From Maritimibacter dapengensis (GTDB taxonomy: Bacteria > Pseudomonadota > Alphaproteobacteria > Rhodobacterales > Rhodobacteraceae): a DNA stretch of 64,000 nucleotides. The translations under genes and the position numbers were made by a program. The stretch covers positions 1,133,779-1,197,778 of the forward strand of contig NZ_JAHUZE010000002.1 in NCBI RefSeq assembly GCF_019218265.1, given 5' to 3'. The notes below the pieces were generated by a model. It did not search any database. It saw nothing but the letters and a program-made list of their open reading frames with translations, and was not told where the DNA came from. Below are positions 45,290 through 53,771 of this stretch, piece by piece. The first letter of the stretch is position 1, and each line of letters begins with the position of its first letter.

Positions 45290-45320
45290 TTGACCTTCCA
45301 GTGACTGGAAGCACCATCTT
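45290..45320 (+). promoter_or_regulatory. CueR-type (MerR-family) copper promoter before copA
   Basis: TTGACC (-35, 45290-45295) and CATCTT (-10, 45315-45320) are 19 bp apart, the elongated spacer that MerR-family activators untwist. Within it is a perfect dyad CTTCCAGT-g-ACTGGAAG (45295-45311). E. coli copA has the same layout: a TTGACC -35 followed by CTTCC and GGAAG half-sites set 17 bp end to end, as here. The ATPase gene starts 32 bp after the -10. Confidence 0.82.
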
Positions 45321-45351
45321 GCACGGCAAGGACCGCTAATCGGAGAATTCC

Positions 45352-47823
45352 ATGCCACACGACGATCAAGCTCACCACCAGCACGACAACCACAAGGGCG
45401 CAGCTGTGACGCGTGATCCGGTTTGTGGGATGTTGGTCGACACGGCGGCAGAAAACCCCTCTCTCGACCATAAGGGCCACAGCTATCATTTCTGCTCCGA
45501 GGGTTGCCGCGACAAATTCCGCGCCAACCCCGAGGCCTATATCACTGCGAAAGATCCGGTTTGCGGCATGGACGTGGAACGCGCCAGCGCTGAACACATG
45601 CTGAAGCTTGATGGGGCAAAGCACTACTTCTGCTCGGAGCGTTGCCAATCGAAATTCGAAGCCGACCCGGACGCCTACATTGGCGAGAAACCTGCCGCGG
45701 CCGAGATGCCGACGGGCACGCAATACACCTGTCCCATGCACCCGGAGATCATCCGAGATGCCCCCGGCGACTGCCCGAAATGCGGTATGGCGTTGGAGCC
45801 GATCACACCGTCAGAGGACAGCGGTCCAAACCCCGAACTCGTAGATTTCCGACGTAGGCTTTGGATCACCGGGCCGTTGGCTTTGGCGGTGTTCGTCCTC
45901 GAAATGGGCAGCCATGTCGGCCTGCCGTTTGCTGATTGGATCGGGCACACCGCCTTTGGCTGGGTGCAGTTCGCCTTGGCCACCCCTGTCGTGCTGACTT
46001 GTTGGCCGTTTTTCAAGCGTGGCTGGAACTCCGTAGTGAACGTGAACCCGAACATGTGGACCCTGATCGCGCTCGGCACCGGGGCGGCCTACCTCTTTTC
46101 CATCGTTGCGCTTCTGGCCCCCGGTCTCTTCCCGGACGCGGTGCGCGACGACATGGGCATGGCCCCGATCTACTTCGAAGCCTCCGCCGTGATCCTCGTG
46201 CTTGTGCTCATCGGTCAGGTCCTCGAACTCTCTGCCCGCGACAAGACGGGCGACGCCATCCGTGCCTTGATGGACCTCGCGCCGAAAACCGCGCGGCGAG
46301 TCAAGGACGGTGAGGAGGAAGACGTGCCACTGGACGAGGTCCAAACCGGCGACATCCTGCGCGTGCGCCCCGGCGAAAGCGTTCCGGTGGACGGTTCTGT
46401 GACCGAGGGGCGCACCTCGGTGGATGAAAGCATGATCACGGGCGAGCCGGTCCCGGTGGAAAAGGCCGAAGGTGACGAGTTGACCGGCGGCACGCTCAAC
46501 AAATCAGGCTCGGTCCTGATGCGGGCGGACAGCGTGGGGGCTGACACGACGCTCTCGCGGATTGTCGGCATGGTGTCCTCGGCGCAGCGGTCTCGCGCCC
46601 CGATCCAAGGGCTGGCCGACCGCGTGTCGCTGTTCTTCGTGCCCACCGTGGTCGCCGTCGCGATCATCGCCTTTGTCGCGTGGATGATCTTCGGCCCCGC
46701 GCCGCAACTGTCCTACGCCTTCGTTGCAGCCGTCTCCGTGCTCATCATCGCGTGCCCCTGTGCGCTTGGCCTTGCCACGCCGATGTCAATCATGGTTGCC
46801 ACCGGGCGCGGCGCTCAGGCGGGCGTGTTGATCCGCGACGCTGAAGCGTTGGAGCGGTTTTCCAAAGTGGACGCGCTGATCGTCGACAAGACGGGCACAT
46901 TGACCGAAGGCAAGCCGACCCTGACCGACGCAGAAGCGATCGGCGATACCTCCCGCGAGCAGCTTTTGACTTATGCAGCGGCGCTTGAGCGTGGCTCCGA
47001 ACACCCGTTGGCCGAAGCCATTGTGGCGGGTGCCAAGGTAGAGGGTCTCGACCTCCCAGACGCGAGCGATTTCGAGGCGGTCACGGGCAAAGGCGTCAAA
47101 GGCAGGGTCTCCGGCGCGCAGGTGCTCTTGGGCAATGCAGCGCTTCTGACCAGCGAGAACGTCGACACCGCCCCACTTGATGAGCGCGTGAAGGCGCTTC
47201 AGGCCGAGGGCAAAACCGCTATGTTCGTTGCCATCGACGGAACCCCCGCGGGTGTCATCGCTGTCGCGGACCGGATCAAAGACAGCACGCCGGAGGCGAT
47301 CCGTGCGCTCCATGAGGCGGGTCTTCGGATCATCATGGCGACGGGCGACGCCGAAGCGACGGCACAGGCGGTCGCGCGAGACCTGAACATCGATGAGGTC
47401 CACGCAGGCGTCAGCCCCGAAGACAAGCAAGCGATGGTCGAGAAACTGCGCAAAGAGGGGCTGTCGGTCGCGATGGCCGGAGACGGGGTCAACGATGCCC
47501 CCGCACTGGCCGCCGCCGATGTGGGCATCGCCATGGGCACCGGTGCGGATGTGGCGGTGGAAAGCGCGGGCATCACGCTGGTCAAAGGCGACTTGGGCGG
47601 CATCGTCCGCGCCCGCCGTCTGGCCGAAGCGACGATGCGCAACATCAAACAGAACCTGTTTTTCGCCTTCGTCTACAATTCTGGCGGTGTGCCACTGGCG
47701 GCAGGCGTCCTCTTCCCGATTTTCGGCGTGCTCCTGTCTCCCATCGTGGCGGCTGCGGCGATGAGTCTGTCATCGGTCTCCGTGATCGGCAACGCGCTTC
47801 GCTTGCGGGTGGCCAAACTCTGA
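45352..47823 (+). CDS. copA: P1B-type Cu(I)-exporting ATPase with two YHS domains
   Basis: 823 residues. The N-terminus has a His-rich start, two YHS domains (DPVCGMLVD ~22-66 and DPVCGMDVE ~68-112) and a CxMHP...CPKCGM metal-binding module (~125-150) in place of the usual CxxC HMA domains. Eight membrane helices surround the CPC ion site (C468-P-C470), TGE loop ([13 protein letters not shown]), phosphorylated D512 (DKTGTLTEG), HP motif (GSEHPLAEA) and GDGVND (710-715). It exports Cu(I) (or Ag+) to the periplasm, where the oxidases act. A CueR-type promoter lies directly upstream. Confidence 0.95.
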   Translation: MPHDDQAHHQHDNHKGAAVTRDPVCGMLVDTAAENPSLDHKGHSYHFCSEGCRDKFRANPEAYITAKDPVCGMDVERASAEHMLKLDGAKHYFCSERCQSKFEADPDAYIGEKPAAAEMPTGTQYTCPMHPEIIRDAPGDCPKCGMALEPITPSEDSGPNPELVDFRRRLWITGPLALAVFVLEMGSHVGLPFADWIGHTAFGWVQFALATPVVLTCWPFFKRGWNSVVNVNPNMWTLIALGTGAAYLFSIVALLAPGLFPDAVRDDMGMAPIYFEASAVILVLVLIGQVLELSARDKTGDAIRALMDLAPKTARRVKDGEEEDVPLDEVQTGDILRVRPGESVPVDGSVTEGRTSVDESMITGEPVPVEKAEGDELTGGTLNKSGSVLMRADSVGADTTLSRIVGMVSSAQRSRAPIQGLADRVSLFFVPTVVAVAIIAFVAWMIFGPAPQLSYAFVAAVSVLIIACPCALGLATPMSIMVATGRGAQAGVLIRDAEALERFSKVDALIVDKTGTLTEGKPTLTDAEAIGDTSREQLLTYAAALERGSEHPLAEAIVAGAKVEGLDLPDASDFEAVTGKGVKGRVSGAQVLLGNAALLTSENVDTAPLDERVKALQAEGKTAMFVAIDGTPAGVIAVADRIKDSTPEAIRALHEAGLRIIMATGDAEATAQAVARDLNIDEVHAGVSPEDKQAMVEKLRKEGLSVAMAGDGVNDAPALAAADVGIAMGTGADVAVESAGITLVKGDLGGIVRARRLAEATMRNIKQNLFFAFVYNSGGVPLAAGVLFPIFGVLLSPIVAAAAMSLSSVSVIGNALRLRVAKL

Positions 47824-47907
47824 CCGGCCCGAACGGATGCTTTCGCTCCTCGTTGGTAGATCGGCGCTCCCGCTCGTGGCGGCATGCCACACTGACGGCC
47901 AACAAAT

Positions 47908-47938
47908 TTGGAACCTTCCAGCGCGGGAAGGTTGTTGT
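47908..47938 (+). promoter_or_regulatory. Second CueR-like operator, before DUF305 gene
   Basis: Dyad AACCTTCC-agcgcg-GGAAGGTT (47912-47919 and 47926-47933) next to a TTGGAA that could be the -35, with a weak TGTTGT 19 bp later. The CTTCC/GGAAG half-sites span 16 bp, one less than in the copA promoter, so binding may be weaker or by a related regulator. Confidence 0.55.
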
Positions 47939-47965
47939 GTCCTCATAACAAAGAGGAGACCAACC

Positions 47966-48817
47966 ATGTCCTATTGGCGCTTTGCTGCGATGATCGCCAC
48001 GTCCACGCTCGTGATGTTCGGCTTGATGTATCTGAACAGCTATCTGATCGGGCACGTGTTTTTCTCGGAAACCCGCGCCTACATGGCGGTGCTGATGGGC
48101 GCGGTCATGGCGTTCATCATGCTGGCCTTCATGCTTTCGATGTATGCGAGTAAGGCGATCAATACGGCGATTTTCGTGGGCTCGGTGGTCGTCTTTGCGG
48201 GGTCACTGTGGTTGGTGCGCAGTCAGACCACCGTAGGCGATTTGTCGTATATGCGTGCGATGATCCCGCACCATTCAATCGCGATCATGACGTCGAACCG
48301 CTCGAACCTGTCCGACCCGCGGGTCCAGGAGTTGGCGAGCGGGATCGCCGAAGCCCAGAACAAGGAAATCGCCGAGATGCGGTATCTGATCTCGGACATC
48401 GCCGCGAACGGAGATGCCCCCGAGTCCGAGCCAGCATCTGCGCCGAAAATCGTCTCACCCGACGAGGCGCTCTCGACCCCGGTCATCGCGCGGTTAGATG
48501 CAGAACCCATGAGCGACGACGAAATTGCTTTGGCCTTTCCGAACGGTCCCGCCTGCACCTTTGCCTACACGACCGATAGCCGCCCTGTGCTGGTGACCGA
48601 TGGAGAAACTGCGTTGATCAAAATCAGCAATGATCTCGTCGAACTCACCGGCACTTTGCCCGCATTTGACAACATTGCGTTGAACATCGCCCTCGAGGCG
48701 TCGCAAGGCGGGGACCTGAACACGTCGCTGGCGAACGAGACTAAGGCGACCATGGTCCTGCGCGTTGATGACCGCCTGCGCGCGGGTTACGAAGGCTGGT
48801 GGCAGTGTAGCGAGTAA
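47966..48817 (+). CDS. Membrane protein with DUF305 domain
   Basis: 283 residues from the ATG at 47966 (AGAGGAGA upstream). Three N-terminal helices (FAAMIATSTLVMFGLMYL, YMAVLMGAVMAFIMLAFML, INTAIFVGSVVVFAGSLWLV) precede a DUF305 segment with the ferritin-like signature YMRAMIPHHSIAIMTSNRSN, QELASGIAEAQNKEIAEMRY. The His-His and Met residues there are the presumed metal site. The last ~110 residues are extra: a periplasmic beta-rich domain (CTFAYTTDSRPVLVTDGE) of unknown function. DUF305 proteins often accompany copper genes. It sits between copA and the second oxidase under a CueR-like site. Confidence 0.82.
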   Translation: MSYWRFAAMIATSTLVMFGLMYLNSYLIGHVFFSETRAYMAVLMGAVMAFIMLAFMLSMYASKAINTAIFVGSVVVFAGSLWLVRSQTTVGDLSYMRAMIPHHSIAIMTSNRSNLSDPRVQELASGIAEAQNKEIAEMRYLISDIAANGDAPESEPASAPKIVSPDEALSTPVIARLDAEPMSDDEIALAFPNGPACTFAYTTDSRPVLVTDGETALIKISNDLVELTGTLPAFDNIALNIALEASQGGDLNTSLANETKATMVLRVDDRLRAGYEGWWQCSE

Positions 48818-49016
48818 TCCAAGTGCACAGCGCGCCATCTACCGGCGGCTTTAGAGGAAATCGCTTCACCATGTTTTCGGTTTCCTCCCCGCGAGACAGC
48901 GGTTGAGGCGCGCAAGCCAATCCTCGGATCAGGCGGTCGCCCCGACCGGAGGGCGTTTCGGCCCACCATTCCGTTTTCCGACCGCGCAGCACGCCCCTGT
49001 TGAAAGGAGACTATTC

Positions 49017-50603
49017 ATGAAACGACGTTCATTCCTCGCGGCGGGCGCCGCCGCTTTGGTTACGCCGGCGATCGGGCGCGGCGCATTTGCCGCCGAGGCT
49101 GGGGCACCACTTCCGATCCCCGAAATCTGGGATTTGTCGGACGGGGCATCGACCGACCTTGTGGCCAGAACCGGACGTGCCTCCTTCCTGTCAGGTCGAG
49201 ATACGTCAACGATCGGTTATTCTCAGAATTTCCTTGGGCCGGTGCTTCGCGTCCGCAGGGGCAGCATCGCACGACCACGTGTGATCAATGAATTGAACAG
49301 GCTTGTCACTGCTCACTGGCATGGGCTGCACGTGCCCGGCGAAGCGGATGGTGGTCCGCAATTGGCAATTGCACCCGGCCGCGATTGGGCGCCTGAGCTC
49401 GAAATCGACCAACCGGAAACAACCCTCTGGTATCACTCGCACATTCACGGAGAAACGGGTCCGCAGGTCTATCAAGGGCTCGCGGGGATGATGCTGCTGA
49501 CCGACCCGGATGCAGGGGGCGATGCCCTCCCGTCCGAGTGGGGTGTCGACGACATTCCGCTGATCATCCAAGATCGCACCTTCGACGGCAGCGGGCAGTT
49601 TGCCTATTCCTCGGCAGGGCCAAATCGAATGATGGGCTTTCGCGGCGACCGCATACTCGTAAACGGGGCGATTCAGCCCGTGGCCTCTGTCGCGCAAGGC
49701 GTCGTTCGGCTCCGGATTCTGAACGGCTCGAACGCGCGCATCTATCGGCTCTCCTTTGACGACGGTCGAGATTTTCGGCAAATCGCCTCCGACGCAGGTT
49801 ACCTTTCGCGCCCGTCAAATATCTCTCAGTTCACGCTGGCACCGGCAGAGCGGGTGGAATTGCTCGTCGATCTTTCAGACGGCGCACCTGTGAAACTGCT
49901 ATCCGAAGCGGACGATAATTCACCCATGGCTGGCATGATGGGTGATACAATGGGCGGAATGATGGGTGATATGATGGGCGGCGGTAGCCCGCAGGCCGTA
50001 GACGGAAGTGGTCGTTTCGAGGTGATGAGTCTGAGCCCGGATCGTCCGACCAACGATCTGTCCATGCCCGAAAACCTACCCCTCGGTCCCGGAGCTATCC
50101 CCGGTGAACCGGTGCGTCGCAGAGCCTTTGATCTGAGCATGTCCAGTATGATGGGGGGAGGCATGGGGAACAGTGGCGGAGGAATGATGGGCGGTGGAGT
50201 GATGAACCGCGGGGGCGGTATGATGGGCGGTGGAATGATGGATCGGAACCACGGCGGCATGATGGGAGGAGGAATGAGCCTCGGCATCAACGGGCAGCCC
50301 TACTCGATGGATAGGATCGATGCAGATGTTGGATTGGGTGACGTCGAGATTTGGGAGGTGCGCGCGGACATGATGCAGCACCCCTTCCATGTCCACGGCA
50401 CGTCGTTCCAAGTGCTCTCTGCCAATGGCCGGCCCGTCGATTTCGACACGATGGGCCTGAAAGATGTGGCTTTGGTCGATCAGTCGATGGAGATCAAGAT
50501 CAGCTTCGACCGGACAGCCCCGTCGGCGGCGCCCTACATGCTCCACTGTCACATTCTGGAACACGAGGATGCCGGGATGATGGCACAGTTCACCGTGGGC
50601 TGA
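49017..50603 (+). CDS. Multicopper oxidase with Met-rich segment (CueO-like)
   Basis: 528 residues from the ATG at 49017 (AAAGGAG upstream), with a Tat-type signal (MKRRSFLAAGAAAL). Copper ligand motifs: TAHWHGLHVP, LWYHSHIHGE, QHPFHVHGTSF and LHCHILEHEDAGM, all complete. Two Met/Gly-rich stretches lie in the third-domain linker (MMGDTMGGMMGDMMGGG ~310-327, and ~380-425 with repeated MMGGGMM). E. coli CueO has a comparable but shorter Met-rich lid that binds Cu(I). It oxidises Cu(I) in the periplasm. The 199-bp upstream gap shows no clear operator. Confidence 0.93.
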   Translation: MKRRSFLAAGAAALVTPAIGRGAFAAEAGAPLPIPEIWDLSDGASTDLVARTGRASFLSGRDTSTIGYSQNFLGPVLRVRRGSIARPRVINELNRLVTAHWHGLHVPGEADGGPQLAIAPGRDWAPELEIDQPETTLWYHSHIHGETGPQVYQGLAGMMLLTDPDAGGDALPSEWGVDDIPLIIQDRTFDGSGQFAYSSAGPNRMMGFRGDRILVNGAIQPVASVAQGVVRLRILNGSNARIYRLSFDDGRDFRQIASDAGYLSRPSNISQFTLAPAERVELLVDLSDGAPVKLLSEADDNSPMAGMMGDTMGGMMGDMMGGGSPQAVDGSGRFEVMSLSPDRPTNDLSMPENLPLGPGAIPGEPVRRRAFDLSMSSMMGGGMGNSGGGMMGGGVMNRGGGMMGGGMMDRNHGGMMGGGMSLGINGQPYSMDRIDADVGLGDVEIWEVRADMMQHPFHVHGTSFQVLSANGRPVDFDTMGLKDVALVDQSMEIKISFDRTAPSAAPYMLHCHILEHEDAGMMAQFTVG

Positions 50604-51215
50604 CCTCGCTGTCAGCCGGTCTATATCGTCGCCCAGCTTGCCAACGAACGCCCCACGTGTGTTCTTGCAGAGTTTCACCACGGTGGGGTTACTCAAGGGC
50701 ATCGAACACAGATTGTTCGGCGGCCCGACTACTACCGTCTTTGCTCGCTCTGGATACTCGGTGCTTTTGCCGCAGTGACATCTTCGCCGAAGGTTCGGGC
50801 TCTGGGCAGCCATTCGTCTGCGGCGCAGCGAACGACTGCTTCCCGCCCAATCTGTTCAATTTGCGCTGCGTAAAAGGTTGGATGCATTCGTCAACAATAT
50901 GAGAGCATTTGGTCGCAATCGGGCGCTAGCTGCCGGCGTCGAACATTGCAAAAAGTCGTGACTTTTGCATCGCTTCCAAAAACTTTCAGGCTAACCACGG
51001 TACCGAAGTGTTCATGACGCCCGGAGGGTACGCAGTCTGGAAGCCAATACTGGGCCCTCCACTTCTATGGCCGATGCTCAGCTCTATCCACGCACCACTC
51101 TGGAACGCGGAAAGTTTCCAGCGGCCGGTGGTCTGGGAGAACGATTTCGCAGGGGTTGATAGCCGACGGGACAGGTCCTGAATCGAAAACTCTCTCATAA
51201 TCCATTCCGAGCGAT
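50604..51215. other. Non-coding gap after copper island
   Basis: 612 bp with no supported gene. It contains a 34-bp hairpin (50806-50839: outer arms GCAGCCATTCG / CGAACGACTGC with two mismatches, inner CTGCGgCGCAG). A minus-strand frame at 50986-51225 (79 codons) has no ribosome site or recognisable family. The region probably marks the junction between the copper island and the recombinase region. Confidence 0.4.
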
Positions 51216-51623
51216 TTAATAACACCAGAACTCCCGCCCGTCCGGATATCGACGAGCAAGTCCTTCTGATATCAGGATGTCGGCTACGAGGTCTCCGTCA
51301 GCTCGAATGATCGCAAGCGTGCGTCCATATCTGTCGCGACCGCGCCTCTCCATCGTGATCCGGCTCGTGTTGAAGAGCTCGACGAAGCGCTGTGTCGCCA
51401 GGTCGGCGAGTTGCTTCTCTCTCGAACCCCCACAAAGATTGGTCATTGGCTCCGGTGTGTCGTAGCCCATGGCTCTTACCTTCTCGCCTTCGAACCAAAA
51501 CGTATCGCCATCGACCACGCACGTAGCGCGCGGGCCTGATCCGCATTTTCCAATAGCCAATGCCACGTGTGGGACCACTAAGGTGCCTAGTGCGATCAGG
51601 GTCGCGTAGATTGTATTTCTCAT
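51216..51623 (-). CDS. Thermonuclease-like secreted nuclease
   Basis: 135 residues from the ATG at 51623. A signal peptide (IYATLIALGTLVVPHVALA) precedes a staphylococcal-nuclease fold: CVVDGDTFWFEGEKVRAMGY, DTPEP, and TMERRGRDRYGRTLAIIRAD, containing the usual Asp and Arg/Glu active-site residues. It would be a Ca-dependent periplasmic or secreted nuclease. Such genes are frequent passengers of mobile DNA. It is divergent from the first recombinase (105 bp). Confidence 0.85.
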   Translation of the reverse strand: MRNTIYATLIALGTLVVPHVALAIGKCGSGPRATCVVDGDTFWFEGEKVRAMGYDTPEPMTNLCGGSREKQLADLATQRFVELFNTSRITMERRGRDRYGRTLAIIRADGDLVADILISEGLARRYPDGREFWCY

Positions 51624-51728
51624 ACCAATTCCAACAGGATTTGTTGCTCTCTGGATACTTATTAGCCCCCGATCATTGGAAGGGCGTAGGCTAGCGCCTG
51701 TATCCAACAAAACCGAAAGGCGCTCCTA

Positions 51729-53240
51729 ATGTCCACTGACCGAAAGTATCTAGTTCGGGCGGATCGGTTCCTGGCCCATGAAGAAAAAGCAAGACCTTGC
51801 ATGTTTGCAGAGCCATCGCAAATTGCGGGGCTTGGTTTCCGAACGACGCCATACTGGTATCACTTATCCACCGGGTGCCACCTCGGGATCCACCGACCCG
51901 ACGACAGGACCTGCAATTGGACGGCGCGTGTCCTCTCAACAGACAAGCTTTACAAACAGAGGTGCGTCGGATCAGCGCTCGACACGGGCCATGGTTCGGT
52001 GAGTTTCCGCATCGCTTTGGCAAGGGCTCTTGAGTGGTTTGATACTGGTGGGATCGAAGGTTCGACCCATTCCGGGCGAGCATTGGGGCGAACCAAAGAG
52101 GTCAACTTCTGCCCGATCGGCGATGTCTATACGGTCGGCCACGCGCTACGCGACTACTGCGAATGGACGCGCATCGCCCGGTCATCAGGCGGCCATTACA
52201 ACAATCTGGTGCTGATCAACTATCACGTCGTCCCGAATTTCGCGAACATACCGCTCGAGACGTTCAATGCACGTCATCTGCGCGATCTCGCGATCCAGGT
52301 TTTGGAAACACAGCCCAGATACGGTTTCGAACAAAGCCGAAAGCGTGTTTCTTGGAAGACCTTAACTTCTGACGAACTCAGGCGGCGAAAACGGACTTTC
52401 AACTCGCTCGTTACTATTCTCAAAATGGCGTTTCGACATGCTTGGGACAACGGACAAATTGAATCAGAACGGCCGTGGCGTTGCCTGAAGCGAGTCAGCG
52501 TATATCACAGCCCCAGAAACATCTTCCTGGACAGGAATGAATGTGCACGGCTCCTTGAGCACTGCACACCTGCACTCCGTGATCTCGTGCTTGCCGCGCT
52601 CTATTCAGGGTGTCGGGCGGGCGAACTCGGAAATCTCCGGGTCGGCGACGTGGGCAAGGAAGGCTACGGATTGAGGGTCGGTGCGTTCAAACGCAGCCCG
52701 GCGAGGTTCGTGTTTCTGCCTGACGAAGGGATGGCATTTTTTCTCTCTCTTTGCGAAGGCAAAGCAAGCAACGATCACGTACTTCTGTCCGATATGGGAA
52801 AGATTTGGCGCAAGCAACATTCGCAACTTTTTCGCCGAGCCGTAGCGCGAGCGGGTCTGCCACGCGAGCTCGTGTTTCATAGTCTGCGCCACACCTATGC
52901 AAGCGATCTCGTAAAGGCTGGTGTTTCTTTGGACTCCGTTGCCAAGCAACTCGGCCATGCCAATATCCTGACCGTCGTCAATACATATGGCCATCTTGCA
53001 GAGCAGGTCAGAGAGGCACAAATCCGAGGAAGTTTCTCGCCCCTCGATCCGCACCAGGATGCAGAACGTCTGCGGCGACAAGAGCAGTTGGACGAACTCT
53101 GGAGCACGCTACCGCGCGACGATTGGCGTGCATATGCCAAAGTCGATCGAGGCACACATATTCCACAACGATCTTTCGCGCGACCGGCCATGGAAGTCTT
53201 GGAAGTGTTCGATCACGCTGAAAGATCAATCGATCCATGA
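51729..53240 (+). CDS. Tyrosine recombinase, first of a tandem pair
   Basis: 503 residues, longer than ordinary phage integrases. An N-terminal ~110-residue domain is followed by a core-binding domain (FCPIGDVYTVGHALRDYCEW, ~120-240) and the catalytic domain. Active residues are complete: R296 (SGCRAGEL), H384 and R387 (HSLRHTY), H410 (LGHAN) and Y420 (NTYGHL). A ~70-residue C-terminal tail follows the tyrosine. It is clearly a paralogue of the recombinase at 53772. ATG at 51729 with GGCGCTCCTA upstream is only a moderate site. Confidence 0.88.
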   Translation: MSTDRKYLVRADRFLAHEEKARPCMFAEPSQIAGLGFRTTPYWYHLSTGCHLGIHRPDDRTCNWTARVLSTDKLYKQRCVGSALDTGHGSVSFRIALARALEWFDTGGIEGSTHSGRALGRTKEVNFCPIGDVYTVGHALRDYCEWTRIARSSGGHYNNLVLINYHVVPNFANIPLETFNARHLRDLAIQVLETQPRYGFEQSRKRVSWKTLTSDELRRRKRTFNSLVTILKMAFRHAWDNGQIESERPWRCLKRVSVYHSPRNIFLDRNECARLLEHCTPALRDLVLAALYSGCRAGELGNLRVGDVGKEGYGLRVGAFKRSPARFVFLPDEGMAFFLSLCEGKASNDHVLLSDMGKIWRKQHSQLFRRAVARAGLPRELVFHSLRHTYASDLVKAGVSLDSVAKQLGHANILTVVNTYGHLAEQVREAQIRGSFSPLDPHQDAERLRRQEQLDELWSTLPRDDWRAYAKVDRGTHIPQRSFARPAMEVLEVFDHAERSIDP

Positions 53241-53288
53241 GGAGCGTAGCCGCGCAGATTCCCGGATTGGAAAGAGACCCCAACCAAC

Positions 53289-53660
53289 CTAGGGAGCGTT
53301 CCGCTGGCTGTTGGTCTTGCGGACCATTGTGGAAACGATGTTTCGAATGGCTTCCTTCTCGGGCGCATCGAGCCTTACAAGTTCGCGAATTAGCTTGAGA
53401 TCTTTTTTGGATGCAATGTCGAGATCGCATAGGGCATTTTCGTGGTCGTGCGGTGGGAAAAAGTCTGCAATTGTAACATCCAGCGCCCTAGCCAAGAGCC
53501 ATAGCCGCGAACCAGAAACGCGATTGACCGCAGTTTCGTATTTCTGGAGCTGTTGGAACGTTACGCCAACCATAGCTGCAAGGTCCTGTTGAGCCATCCC
53601 CCGCCTGAGGCGCAGAGCACGGAGGTTTCGCCCAATCGTTTCATCTATTGAGTGTGCCAT
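53289..53660 (-). CDS. XRE-family helix-turn-helix protein between the recombinases
   Basis: 123 residues from the ATG at 53660; the frame continues upstream into the divergent region without coding character. Residues ~8-62 form an XRE HTH (IGRNLRALRLRRGMAQQDLA, then MVGVTFQQLQKYETAVNRVS). A C-terminal helical region follows (KDLKLIRELVRLDAPEKEAI). This is the common alphaproteobacterial XRE/DUF-type regulator. It is divergent from the second recombinase (111 bp) and convergent with the first (48 bp), so it probably represses one or both. Confidence 0.85.
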   Translation of the reverse strand: MAHSIDETIGRNLRALRLRRGMAQQDLAAMVGVTFQQLQKYETAVNRVSGSRLWLLARALDVTIADFFPPHDHENALCDLDIASKKDLKLIRELVRLDAPEKEAIRNIVSTMVRKTNSQRNAP

Positions 53661-53771
53661 TCGGGATTGATACACTCTATGCGGGTGGCGTGGCAATACG
53701 GGAAATTCCAGTTTCGGCGATGCCTGCCATGTATGCTGGAGGAACTTGTCCAATCCTGAGGAGAATAGCTC

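Noticed and set aside
50986..51225. 79-codon minus-strand frame next to the thermonuclease gene
   Set aside because: Composition is compatible with coding, but there is no ribosome site and no family, and it overlaps the end of the nuclease gene.
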